From NCBI GenBank assembly GCA_027919835.1, contig JANVFP010000005.1, positions 186,001-250,000 of the forward strand: DNA of 64,000 bases. Direction: 5' to 3'. The stretch's first letter is position 1; each line of letters opens with the position of its first letter. Under the pieces are notes generated by a model, which was given only the letters and a program-made list of their open reading frames with translations, was not told the DNA's origin and did no database searches. The DNA comes from Lentinula raphanica (lineage: Eukaryota; Basidiomycota; Agaricomycetes; Agaricales; Omphalotaceae). Position numbers and translations under genes: made by a program. Positions 35,753-46,269 of the stretch are shown one piece after another.

Positions 35753-37083
35753 ATGCTTTTACGCGCTCTGTAGTCTTGAAACAGCTACCTCCTTACCTGG
35801 AGGCTAACCAAGCTCTTTCTTGCTTCCCCCAAGGCCGCTTTCACGACGTTATCCCCGAAAGAACGACTCGCTGGTCATAAAATTCCTAGATTCCCGCTCA
35901 GCATCCCAATTTACCCGGAAATTCCTCTCACTACCACGGGCCCCACCGCTCAAAGACGCTTTAATAGAATACGGACGACCTGCGGCTTTGCCTGTCGAGA
36001 TTCTCACAGCTGTCGGGCTCAAGAATGCGAGTAGAGTCATTCGCGTTTCTTCCAACAATACGAAGGATATCCCGGAAACATTGATCGACGATGTCAAGAA
36101 GTGCGGCCCAATAGAGAGCTTTGAGAGTGATAAGAAGAAGGCTGTCATCTATTTCATGTCGATAGATGCAGCTATGAAGGTACTTGTCCAGATTTCGCGT
36201 CGTAATATATGTATTCAATATGACCCCGTCTAGGCCTCAGATATCCTCCGCACAAGTGAAGCATACACGGGATACTCAGTCTATTATGGATACGACAAGA
36301 AATGCGATATACCCACTCCACTTCCTTCCGATTCTCAAACAGACCTAGTCATCACTGGCATCCGAAAAGGTGCCACGACCAGCGAACTCCTTCGACGGAT
36401 ACAGAGTGGTCTACCTAATCTGAACCGAGAAGTCGTGCGGAGTATCAGTTTCGATGAACCCAATGCCAAAGCTGTTCGTGCTCTCATCAGTGGAACATGA
36501 ACTGTGTTGCTGATTCATGCCATCTAGTTCATCAACTTCTTTGAACCTGCCGTTGCCAAAATCGTCTTTGACTCGTTTAACAACGCAAAATCATCCACTG
36601 GAGGCGTCTCTGTTTCATGGCTTTTCAAACGTTCTGACCCTGCGAGTGCCAATCTCCGGATGGCAGTCAGCGCGGGTGCTTCTCGTACAATATCCGTGTC
36701 ACATCTTCAGAACGTGGATCAGCTTAGACGCGCCTTGAAAGTTGCCAAAAACTTTGGTACGGTCGTCAGTCATCCCTATAGTCCTTCCAATACGTGCGTA
36801 GTTGAGGCTCTCATTTTATTTTGAGTACTCTGCTGATCCGTACATTAGTAAAACGGTCAAGATCGAATTTGCCGACATATTCTCTGCCTTCAAAGCCCTA
36901 GACCGGATCGGAAAGAACATGGATAGCTATCCTGACTTTGCCGGTACCCACATCTCGTTCGCAACATCGACTGACAAGGTTAAGCCCATGAAGATTGTCT
37001 GCGCTACACCTACGTCAAAGTCCGAGTCGACACAAGCTCAGGACGCACCGGAATCGTCTTCGGTTGTTCACAATGAATCATAG
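35753..37083 (+). CDS. RNA-binding protein with several degenerate RRM domains, probable mitochondrial leader
   Basis: Splicing the first 17-base coding exon (MLLRAL) to the next exon gives MLLRALSFLLPPRPLSRRYP, a basic, hydroxylated leader typical of mitochondrial import. RRM-like units follow. One contains RVIRVSSNNTKDIPETLIDD with KKAVIYFMSIDAAMKV. Another has DLVITGIRKGATTSELLRRI with VRSISFDEPNAKAFINFFEP (spliced). A third ends KTVKIEFADIFSAFKALDRI. Intron phases at about 36180, 36471-36527 and 36795 keep the RRM strands continuous. TAG is at 37081-37083. The RNP motifs are weak, so RNA contact is inferred. The pattern recalls fungal Nrd1-type or mitochondrial RNA-binding proteins, but I cannot name an ortholog. 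Confidence 0.68.
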
Positions 37084-37567
37084 CATAGATATTCATGTGG
37101 GTAGGACATATCGTAAACGCCAATGAGCAGTGTCCTTCAATATCAGAGGCAATTGTCGCGTATGATCACTGTTCGGCTCATAGTGCCAGTCCCAACTGTT
37201 ACTCTCGGAACGCTTTCTTCAGCTTTGCTGCTTCGCATACACAATATACGGTCGTGCTTCACCCTGAGGAGGCTCCTGCATCATATTCAATCCTTGCTTA
37301 ATCCTTCATTGACTAGCGTGTCGACAGCTCACTGAACACTCAGCTGAATGCATATGGGAATTGCGAGGTTCGCGCGTTGGGGCGTTGAATCAGGCACAAG
37401 GATTCCAAAGGGTATATAACAGACAGAAAATTTGAACCACCGTTCGACACCTCTGTCAACGGTATGCAACTGCCAACCAAAGGCAACTAAGTAGCTGCGA
37501 GAGGGAAGTGCAAAAATGTAGTCACTACGCCGCATGTGCTATGTAGTGATCAAACACGACGTTATCC
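37084..37567. other. Intergenic region with left copy of a flanking repeat
   Basis: This holds the convergent 3' ends of the RRM and F-box genes. Positions 37387-37491 match 39383-39479 (annotated as a repeat). No gene is seen. Confidence 0.5.
37387..37491. repeat. Direct repeat flanking F-box gene 1, left copy
   Basis: Shares GATTCCAAAGGGTATATAAC-type sequence, GAACCACCGTTCGAC, TCAAC.GTATGCAA and AAGGCAACTA with 39383-39479 in the same orientation, at roughly 75-80% identity by eye. The two copies bracket the whole F-box gene (about 2 kb apart). Confidence 0.72.
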
Positions 37568-39132
37568 CTAGCTCCTCAACTCCTCGGCTTCGAGCCAGAC
37601 TTTAGCTGTCCAGCGCTCGGGATTACCAGATCGTGGAGTTGGATTCAGACCTTGCTCTACCACAAAGAACGTTTCGACCGAGGGGATCTCTCTTGATATC
37701 CGGGATGTATACCAAACCATGCCTGAGCACACCATACTCACACTCGCAGCAGCTTCGGCTTCTGCACCCTCAATAACCCAATTTACATTCCATGTAGGAT
37801 GATGCTGACTTGTCCACTGAGGCTGCTCATCTTCACGATGAAGACGATGGTATAAATGAGATAGCCCTAGTTGTCGAAGGGATCGGAGATTTCGGAAGCT
37901 AGAGATGAAGTTGTCCTTTATAAAAAGCAAGGAATCTAAACAATGAATGCTACAAAAGGAAACGAGCTCGGAACTCACGATATCAGAGTTGATGTCAATT
38001 CCGAATTCAAGATCCAGGAGCGTGATACTTTGGAAACATGACCCGACGATAGCCAAAAGCTGATCCAAAGAGCTCCTCACAAAGAAGTCCAGCTCACATA
38101 CATCCCATTGCGCAGGATATTCATATCGCGGTTTCTGTCTATCCACAGGATCTCTGAACCGAGACTCTTGCTCAAACCTAGGACTAACGCTGAGCCTCCT
38201 CAAACTGAATGCCTGCTTCGCCATCCCATTCATCTGTTCCCGATCTACGTGCTCGTTGAAACGAACAACGAACGGATTGATGGGTTCATTTCTTCGCCAG
38301 AAATAAGAACTCTGCTTATCCACGAACACAATCTTCCGCAAACCAGGACAGTGATCGGATACAAAACTGGGTAACCAAGGCAACACGACGGGTTTATAGC
38401 CCATAGTTATCGAGAGCTCTCGGATTCCTTTGAACTTTCCCCAACGGTGGGCCATTGAGTTTTCTCGAAAGAAGAATTGAACGTGAATGATAGAGATTCG
38501 AGCTATCTGCATTGCCTGAAAATGAGATTCATGTTTGGTGATTTGGATAGGAGCGGAGAGATCGAGAGAGTGAAGGATGGTTTTGGACAGGTCAATGTCT
38601 GTTGGGTCTGCATGTAGCAGGTCAGGAAAGCGCGGGACAATGATAGTATGAACATTCTGATGCTCTCCCAGAGCAGAGAGCAAGGGTATGTTCTTTGCTG
38701 TTTTATTCTGTAGGTGGACATATTCGAGGTGGGGGAGATGAGACAGTAAATCCTGTAGACTATTTTGTTCTTCATCAGAGTATTCACGGATAGCCAACGC
38801 CCTGTTATATAGATTAATACGTGCCGTATACGTGTCAGGTCAACGCACTTTATCGAACCTGCGAATTGGGCATTACCCTCGCAGTCATCTCCAAGCCTCG
38901 AAATGCCTCTTGACTTGTTGATCCGCACAGATGCATATAGAAATGGAAGAGAAAATTGTCGCAATTGGTGGCATACAAGAGAAAGCGACTGGATTGATTT
39001 GGTTGGGGGAAGAAAAGCATTAAGGATTTCCGGAATAACTTCGTGGTAGTGTTGAACAGATCTCGGATGGAGTGAAGTATATTTGATGATATGGTGAACG
39101 AGCTCCCCAGGAAGCTCAAGAAGTGTTGACAT
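37568..39132 (-). CDS. F-box protein with LRR-like C-terminal region (copy 1, intact)
   Basis: The N-terminal F-box is MSTLLELPGELVHHIIKYTS and downstream SLVCHQLRQFSLPFLYASV; it would bind Skp1 in an SCF ubiquitin ligase. A short intron (about 38816-38845) after VDLTR leads to ALAIREYSDEEQNSLQDLLS. The rest has irregular leucine-rich spacing (LPHLEYVHLQNKTAKN, GIRELSITMGYKPVVLPWLP, CPGLRKIVFVDKQSSYFWRR), and then QSITLLDLEFGIDINSD. The protein ends WLEAEELRS with TAG at 37568-37570. Substrate-recruiting F-box families are expanded in Agaricomycetes. The target cannot be predicted. The closely related copy at 42965-44548 is damaged. Confidence 0.8.
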
Positions 39133-39897
39133 CGAGTTCGTGATGAAGGTGAGCCTTCAGAAGAGCTCTTCCTGAACCTACAATTTGACAACTGCCAGGC
39201 TAGATGCAGTTCGGGACTAACAAAAGGCAAATTAGCGCCCGTCTGCGCCTCTTCTACTATTACTAAGGCTAGAAGAGGCTAGAGCGCTGAGTCAGTTGTG
39301 TTTTTCTGACCGTCACTTAAAATGTTGAAGAGACTCCTGGGTCATATCATTCGTCCTTTGCTGAGTTCACCATTGACTGTTGTTTCAGGTAAAAGAATTC
39401 CAAAAGGTATATAATAAACAGAAGATCTGAACCACCGTTCGACGATTCGGTCAACAGTATGCAATCGAAGGCAACTAGTGTTCTACCTGTCACCTCAACT
39501 TGTGGAAGTGGGCCATCGCGCTGCGCGCGTGGCATGTACTCGTCCGGAATGGTTCCATCCAAGTGCAGTTGTAATTAATGAATGGCAGTCTACAGAAAGT
39601 GAGGACAAATACTTGAGTATCATAAATAGACAGAACTACTTGAGTATCATATGTAGATAGACAGCCCTCAGGTGGTCACATAGCAACAAGGAAGCCTAGA
39701 TACCCATCACAAGCGATTTGCAAGGACATGGAACTTGAAGAGACTGCCAACTGCAGACAGACGAGGCATTCATCTACGCCGTGGGCCGAAAGGTCAAAAG
39801 AGAAACCGAGGTTTGCAGATATCATCGTATTGGTTGGTCTACTGGGAAGAATTGTAAGTTAATTATCGGAATGGATGTGGAGAACAGGTCAGAGGAG
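39133..39897. other. Intergenic region with right flanking repeat
   Basis: This contains the F-box promoter and the right direct repeat (39383-39479). It also has a small tandem duplication, TACTTGAGTATCATA followed by TAGACAG, at about 39610-39662. The open frames here have no motif. Confidence 0.5.
39383..39479. repeat. Direct repeat flanking F-box gene 1, right copy
   Basis: Matches 37387-37491 in the same orientation; see the left copy. Confidence 0.72.
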
Positions 39898-41420
39898 TGA
39901 TGTCTCCATTTGTCACAAAGCTCATTCGTTCAATCTCAGAGCCTATTGGTTGACTGTCACAAATCAGGTCTGTACACATCTGCGCTTCAGAGATTCATGC
40001 TTACCGTGTCTCAGCGCTGGCTCGGTATTCGACTTGACTTCTTGGGAACGATAAGTTCTGACCTTCGTGGTCGCGCTGCTAACTGTCGGGACACGTTTCA
40101 CAATATCGCCGTCTCAAACTGGTGTCGTGCTATCTTACATTTTGAGCATCCAACAAGCGTAAGCTAGTTCGCATTACGACGTAGGCAAAGCTGACCTTTG
40201 AGGAATCTAGGTTTGGGTGGCTTGTTCGTCAAAGTGCAGAAGTCGAGAATGATATGAACTCCGTGGAATGAGTCGTATACTATGCTGAAGAAATTGAGCA
40301 AGAAGCGGCTCACGAACTACCGGACAAGAAGCCTCCCTCCCCATGGCCATCTCAAGGTCATGTCAAGTTTGACAACATGGTCCTCAAGTATTGTCCAGAG
40401 CTACCGCCTGTCCTTAAAGGCATTTCAATGGACGTCAGAGGAGGGGAGAAGATTGGCATCGCTGGGCAAACTGGAGCAGGGAAAAGTAGTCTGATGTCCG
40501 CCATATATCGACTCATCGAACTAGATTCGGGTGCTATCAGCATAGACGGTGTGGATATAGCGAACGTAGGCCTCTCAGATCTCAGAAGTGGTCTTTCTAT
40601 AATACCACAAGACACGGTCGGTTCTTTTGCTTTGGATGATAATCTTGATCTCAATCTATCATCTACTAGCTCTTGTTTTCGGGAACTCTCAGAACAAATC
40701 TTGATCCTTTCAACCTACACGATGATGCAAAACTGTGGGATGCTCTCAAACGGTCGTATCTGGTTGACAACACAAAACGTGCCTCGGTGCTCACTAGTAG
40801 TTCCGAAATGGGCGGTCACAGTGGTAGCAATACACCCGTAAACCGCTTTACACTCAACTCGGTGATAGAGGATGAAGGCGGAAACCTATCAATCGGGCAA
40901 CGCTCACTAGTATCATTAGCTCGTGCGTTAGTGAAGGATACGAAGCTTATTAGGTCTTGATTTTGGACAAAGCCACTGGTCAGTCATCTTTCCCGATGGT
41001 ACAGACAACTCACTCACCTCATTGAACGTACACTTCAGCTTCGGTAGATTACAAAACTGATTAGAAACATCCAAGATACGATAACTAATGAGTTCAAGGA
41101 CTGTACCATTCTATGTATAGCCCATCGATCACAGACTATCATAGGTTATGATTGAATTTGTGTTCTCGACGCTGGGCAAATTGCTGTGAGTCGAAAATCA
41201 CCCATGTCATGCGCTCCAGCCATTACTTACCATTGTTCGTAAGAATTTGATCTGTCCAGTGGACAAGGTGTACACCGCGATTGTGAAATCATCAGATACC
41301 CCAGCCAATCTATACCAAGTAACGAACGGAATATTCAGAAGTATGTGTGAACGCTCGTCTATCACACAGGACAACATTCGCATAGCCACCAAAATTCGAG
41401 AAGACAATGACGCTATCTAG
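39898..41420 (+). pseudogene. Relic of an ABCC (MRP/Ycf1-type) transporter, C-terminal half only
   Basis: The fragment covers the end of the second membrane domain and the second nucleotide-binding domain of a full-size ABCC exporter. Readable pieces are RAYWLTVTNQ, intron, RWLGIRLDFLGTI, then in a shifted frame VLTFVVALLTVGTRFTISPS. Next come FGWLVRQSAEVENDMNSVE, a TGA at 40269-40271 where Arg is expected, YAEEIEQEAAHELPDKKPPS, Walker A GIAGQTGAGKSS, IPQDT-intron-LLFSGTLRTNLDPF, and signature LSIGQRSLVSLARALV. Walker B reads LILDK, with Lys replacing the catalytic Glu. Further frameshifts flank it, another TGA replaces Arg after IIGYD, and the end is ANLYQVTNGIFRSMCERSSI. The amino-terminal two thirds is missing. 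This is clearly non-functional. Confidence 0.85.
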
Positions 41421-42800
41421 ATGAATTTTGTATTATATTTCAATGAAAGTCAATGGTATACATATATCAATGCATGAAGATTGTGTCAGTAAGTCTCCAC
41501 CCTCCTCCACCCTCCGGATTCTCGCAGATATGGTCCTTTCTGCCCTAGAGCTATGAAATTTGACATAGGCTTCAAAGCTTCATAGCTTAACTTACTACGA
41601 CAACGAACTTCGTCAGATTGTCAATGATTAAATAGATTTGGGAGGCTGTCCTAAATCATACTTCTAAGTACAGTACCCGAGTAATTGAAAGTTTATGCCA
41701 GCTAACTAATACAAATGAAAGAGCGAAAGAAGTCTTTTAAAATGGTTCGTGCTTTGAATGGCACCAAGAAGGAATGGACATAGCAGGTGAATTCTCTTCA
41801 TAAGGTTTTTCACCGTCGTCCTCTGGGTGATGCTACCAGTACCCGGCGAACCTACCACTCCGTTCTTGGTCATCATCATCGTCCTGGTTGTGCTCTCACG
41901 CACCCCAATCATCTACTCTTCCTCCTCCTCCTCCAGCTTTTCCAACTCCCACTTCGAGTGCTTTGGGGCATTGGACATTGAAGTACATTCAGGAGACAAA
42001 GGCAGCTGGGAAAGCATTGTCTGTTGAAGGATGAGGCAGGAGGTGGGATGTGGAGGAAAGGGAGGGAAAGAGGAGAACATGGTCATCGAATGTCATTCAT
42101 CTTCATTGTCCTCAATCTTCTGAGTCGGGAGACGAAGGCATGGTTATTTTGTGAGATTCTGTGAGCTTGAAGGGATGAAGGAGATGTCAGAATGGCTGTA
42201 GTTTATGTCACAATGGAGACGCGTGTGGAATGCTCTATTCATGGCAGTTGACATGGCTGCCTCGACAGGAGCAAGAAGAGAGGAGAGATGAAGAGATGGA
42301 GCGAGAAGACTCGTAAAGGAATGGTGCCATCCAACCACTGCATTGGTGGAACTGGGTAATGCAATAACGACGGAGACAACGATGAAGGTACAATGATGTT
42401 GTCATGGACATTGAACCAGGTTGAACCATCCCCATTGGCTGGATACATTTGATGGTGACAGCTACCTTGGCGCGTCATTTCGTCTCCTTGTCGTGTCCTC
42501 ATTTCGTCGCTGATAAAGATCCACTCGTTAGTGAAGAGTAATCCATTCTATTTATTGAATTACGCACGATCAGTTGCTGATTGGAATTTGGCAGACTGCA
42601 TTTTAGCAGCCTCCAGCACTCTGGAGTCTGGACCCTCTCCCTATACCTCTTGTAGCCCTTGTGTGTTGTAATAGCCCTCTTGAGGTCACCGGCATGTTGA
42701 TTGAAGGAACAAGGCAGAGAAGTAACTGAAGAAAGAATAATGAGGGGACGATGAAGGCTGAGAACGATGAAGGCTGAGAACGATGAAGGCTGACAAATAG
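41421..42800. other. Gene-poor interval
   Basis: This stretch has no convincing gene; open frames at 41706-42885 are short and low-complexity. A 16 bp unit (CGATGAAGGCTGAGAA) is repeated three times in tandem at 42749-42796. The remainder shows A/G-rich runs only. Confidence 0.5.
42749..42796. repeat. Three tandem copies of a 16 bp unit
   Basis: The unit CGATGAAGGCTGAGAA is present twice exactly and a third time with one change (GACAA). It is a simple minisatellite. Confidence 0.85.
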
Positions 42801-42964
42801 TCAACATGTCAGCAAACACATGAATAAAGAAAGCGTGACTGAAGATTCCATTCCCAATTTGGTGAAAAAAATCCAGAAAAGGCAATTTTTAATGAGACCA
42901 AATAAGGCGATTTTTGACACTTTTCCCACGGCAAACGGGCTATAGGACGATTCCTTCATTTCAT

Positions 42965-44548
42965 TCCGGACTCGTAATTCCTCGGCTTCAAGCCAAACTC
43001 TAGCCATCCAACACTCGGAATTACCACTGGAATGTGCAGTTGGGTTCAGACCTTGCTCTACCACAACGAACGTTTCAATCAACGGGATCTCTCTTGATAT
43101 CCGGGATGTATACCAAACCATACCTGAGCACACCATACTCACACTCGCAGCAGCTTCAGCATCTGCACCTTCGACTACCCAGTTTGCATCCCATGCAGGA
43201 TGAGGATTCGTCGAGTTAGGCGGCTCATCTTCACGATGAAGACGATGGTATAAATGAGATAACCCTAGTTGGCGAAGAGATCAGAGATTTCTGAGGCTGG
43301 AGATAAAATCAACCTTTATAAAGAGCAAGGAATCAAAACGATGAATGCTATGAAAGGAAACGAGCTCGGAACTCACAATATCAGAGTTGATGTCAATTCC
43401 GAATTCAAGATCCAGGACCGTGATACTTTGAAAACAGGACCCGACGATAGCCAAAAGCTGATCCAAAGAGCTCTTCACAAAGAAGTCAAGCTCACATACA
43501 TCCCATTGCGCAGGATATTCATATCGCGGTCTCCGTCTATCCAGAGTATCTCTGAATCGAGGATCTTGCTCAAACCTAGGACTAACACTGAGCCTCCTCA
43601 AACTAAACGCCTGCATCTCCATCCCATTCCTTTGTTCTCGGTCTGCCTGCTCATTGAAACGAACGACGAACGGATTGACCGGTTCATCTCTTCGCCAGAA
43701 ATAAGAACTCTGCTTATCCACGAACACAATCTTCCGCAAACCCGGGCAGTGAGCAGATACAAAATTGGGTAGCCAAGGCAACACGACGGGTTTATAGCTC
43801 ATAGTCATCGAGAGCTCTCGGACTCCTTTGAACTTTTCCCAACTGTATGACATTGACTCTTCTTGAAAGAAATACTGAACGTGATTGAGAGAGATCCGAG
43901 CTATTTGCATTGCCTGAAACAGAGATTCATAATTGGCAATTTGGATAGGAGCGGAGATATCGAGGGAGTGAAGGAGAATTTTAGACAAGTCGATGTCGGA
44001 TGAGTTTGCATGCAGAAGACTAAGAAGGCGCGGGACAAGGATGGTATGAACATTCTGATGCTTTCCCAGAGCAGAGAGCAGGGTTATGTTCTTTGCTGTT
44101 TTATTCCGTAGGTGAACATATTCGAGGTGTGGGAGATGAGACAGCAAATTCTGTAGACTATTTTGTTCCTCATCAGAGTATTCACGGATAACCAACGCCC
44201 TGTTATATAGATTAGTACATGTCATATAGGTGTGAGGTCAACAGACTTTATCGAACGGGCGAACTGGGCATTGGCCTCGCAGTCATCTCCAAGCCTCGAA
44301 ACGCCTCTTGACTCGTTGATCCATACAGATGTACATAAGAGCGGCAGAGAAATTTGTCGTAATTGGTGGCATACAAGAGAAAGCGAATGGATTCCTTTGG
44401 TTGGGGGTAGGAAAACGTGAAGAATTTCCGGAATTACTTCGTGGTAATGTTGAACAGATTTTGGACGGAGTGAACTATATTTGATTATGTGGTGAAGGAG
44501 CTCCTCAGGAAGGTCAAAAATTGATACGGGTGTTGGCATTGAATCCAT
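42965..44548 (-). pseudogene. F-box protein copy 2 with premature stop
   Basis: This is a paralog of the F-box gene at 37568-39132, similar over its whole length and also upstream. It starts MDSMPTPVSIFDLPEELLHH, then SVQHYHEVIPEILHVFLPPT, an intron near 44226, ALVIREYSDEEQNSLQNLLS and GVRELSMTMSYKPVVLPWLP. After FISSLRNL the codon that is CGA in copy 1 is TGA here (complement of 43281-43283). The downstream sequence is still recognisable: SLRQLGLSHLYH, MVCSGMVWYTSRISREIP, VWLEAEEL. The product would lose about the last 100 residues. It may be a pseudogene or may make a shortened F-box protein, since the F-box itself is intact. Confidence 0.75.
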
Positions 44549-44980
44549 GATTGAGGCGAGCGTTCGGATGAGCTTTCTGAACGGCTGCCAGGAATCAGGA
44601 TAATGCAGTTCGGCAACAAAAGGCAAATTGCCGCCCGTCTGGGCTCTTCTCAGTGGAGCTGACTCAGCACTACTTTAGGAAACTTCGACTCCTCTCTACT
44701 TTCGATGTTTCTCTCTCGATCTCCATCACGATACAGCATGGATGTTCATGCTCTTCGTAACGGCTACCGGCTGATACAATATAACTCTTCTAATAAACGT
44801 TCGAAACTAAATACGCGCGCAAGCCGTGATTCAGGTATTCCTAAATGGACCTTTTTATAAAGAAATCGTAGCATTAATCAACCAGCTTGATAGCTCTTCC
44901 TAAATTAATGCACTGCTGGATAGCTACATCGAAGCTACTCACACTGGGACCTTCCATGGCCTTTTTTGATTTTTATAGTT

Positions 44981-45010
44981 ACAATGTTAATAACAAGTTT
45001 CTAACATTGT
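44981..45010. repeat. Recurrent hairpin, copy 1
   Basis: ACAATGTTA and its complement TAACATTGT form 9 bp arms around an AT-rich loop. The same arrangement recurs at 45189-45238, 49475-49515 and 49844-49883, each followed by GAGAAAT, and in a variant form near 45530-45585. Confidence 0.8.
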
Positions 45011-45188
45011 GAGAAATACACACGCGCAAGGCGTGATTCGGGTGTTCCTAAATGGACCTTTTTATACAGAGATCGTCGCATTAATCAACCAACTTCATCT
45101 CTCTCCCTAAGCCACTAGCACGACTGAATAGCTACTTCAAAGCTATTCACACTGGGACCTTCCAGAGCCTGTTCTGATTTTTGAAGTT

Positions 45189-45238
45189 ACAATGTTAATA
45201 ACGTTGATAGCATGTTAATAACAAGTTTCTAACATTGT
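45189..45238. repeat. Recurrent hairpin, copy 2
   Basis: The same 9 bp arms as copy 1, but with a longer loop containing a second GTTAATAAC. Confidence 0.8.
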
Positions 45239-46261
45239 GAGAAATGAAGTTATCAGCGAAAGTTGTAAGTACCAGTCTTTATCTAACTGAACGTCCATGA
45301 GCATCTATGTGTAAGCTGATATGGCCTCTGCATTCTCAGATGCTGCCGGAGAAGTGTGCAAAGAGCTATGCTCAATGCCACAAGGGTTCGCCGACACAGG
45401 AAGCGTGAAGTTCATATCCCGCTCTTCTGGCATGAATTTCATAAGTAACGCAGGAAGACATCAACAGAACGGAATGATTCTACCAAATTCAAGGACACTG
45501 GGTTGCCACCAGCCGCTCATAACAAATAGTGTTACCGATGTTATTAACATGTTAATAATTAGTTTCTAACATTGTTAATAACATTCGGGATGTGAGAATT
45601 GAAGTTAAGGACGGTCATTTCAAGTAGCAGCTATAATCACTATCATGGTCCAGTCGCATATATTCATATCACTGGAATGGTTTCTGCACGCTCAGATACT
45701 GCTATAGTCGTATACAAAGTCCTAGGCTTGCCGCTTGGTTGACCAGTGCCGCAAGTGGATAAGTTGTCGGAAGCTGGATAGGTATCCTGCTATTGTGCTG
45801 CATCACTACAGGCTTCGGAGTGCAGCTCAGATCATATACTCAACAAGCAGCTAACAAGCAGATTGTGTTCAGGAATACATGCACTTGTTCTGAGTTCTTC
45901 CCGGTACCAGTCGAAAGAAGAGGTTTCAAGTCGTGGGAACTGAATGGGCGCTTCTAATTTTTGCAGGCGCTTACAGGCTCCTGACAGGCTCTCTCACTCT
46001 CAATATTACGAGTCCAAATGAAAAGAGGAATCGTTTCTATGGCTGTTGAGAGTTGCCATCTATGGTAACCCCTCCTTCCATATAAGGAGCGATGTCACAA
46101 ATTTTATGAATTCATTGTACTCTCATTGTGACAATGTTCACTCCCATTGTGACTTTTTGTGACTTTTTCTTTTGTCCACAATGCTACGCATTTTCCATAC
46201 GATCCTCTCCTTTCCCTTCTCTATCACCAACTTTATTATCAACTAAATTCCACAAATTCTC

Positions 46262-46269
46262 TATACACT
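46262..46269. repeat. Target-site duplication, left (TATACACT)
   Basis: An identical octamer lies directly outside the other end of the candidate element at 47294-47301. Confidence 0.65.

Larger units (their letters stand above)
32205..36230. repeat. Segmental duplication unit B (about 4 kb)
   Basis: The second copy of the segment described at 28232-32040, in direct tandem orientation. It contains protease copy B, the shared upstream region and the start of the intact RRM gene. Because the RRM gene is complete here, unit B probably keeps the ancestral right-hand border. Confidence 0.8.
44549..46261. repeat. Repeat-rich region, left member of a 1 kb direct repeat with tandem subunits
   Basis: From about 44735 to 45850 this matches 49218-50350. 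Two subunits (about 44811-45010 and 45016-45240) each begin with CGCGCAAG.CGTGATTC.GG and CCTAAATGGACCTTTTTATA, contain GCATTAATCAACCA.CTT, and end with a hairpin-forming segment TTACAATGTTAATAAC...CTAACATTGTGAGAAAT. A third hairpin copy is at about 45530-45585. The open frame at 45321-45569 lies inside the repeat and is not considered a gene. Confidence 0.75.

Noticed and set aside
40673..40690. Apparent frame break before LLFSGTLRTNLDP in the ABCC relic
   Set aside because: It is explained by a normal 53 bp GT...AG intron. The relic is called a pseudogene because of other lesions.
45321..45569. 82-residue open frame
   Set aside because: It falls inside the repeated unit, and the equivalent position at 49.5-50 kb is not open in the same frame.
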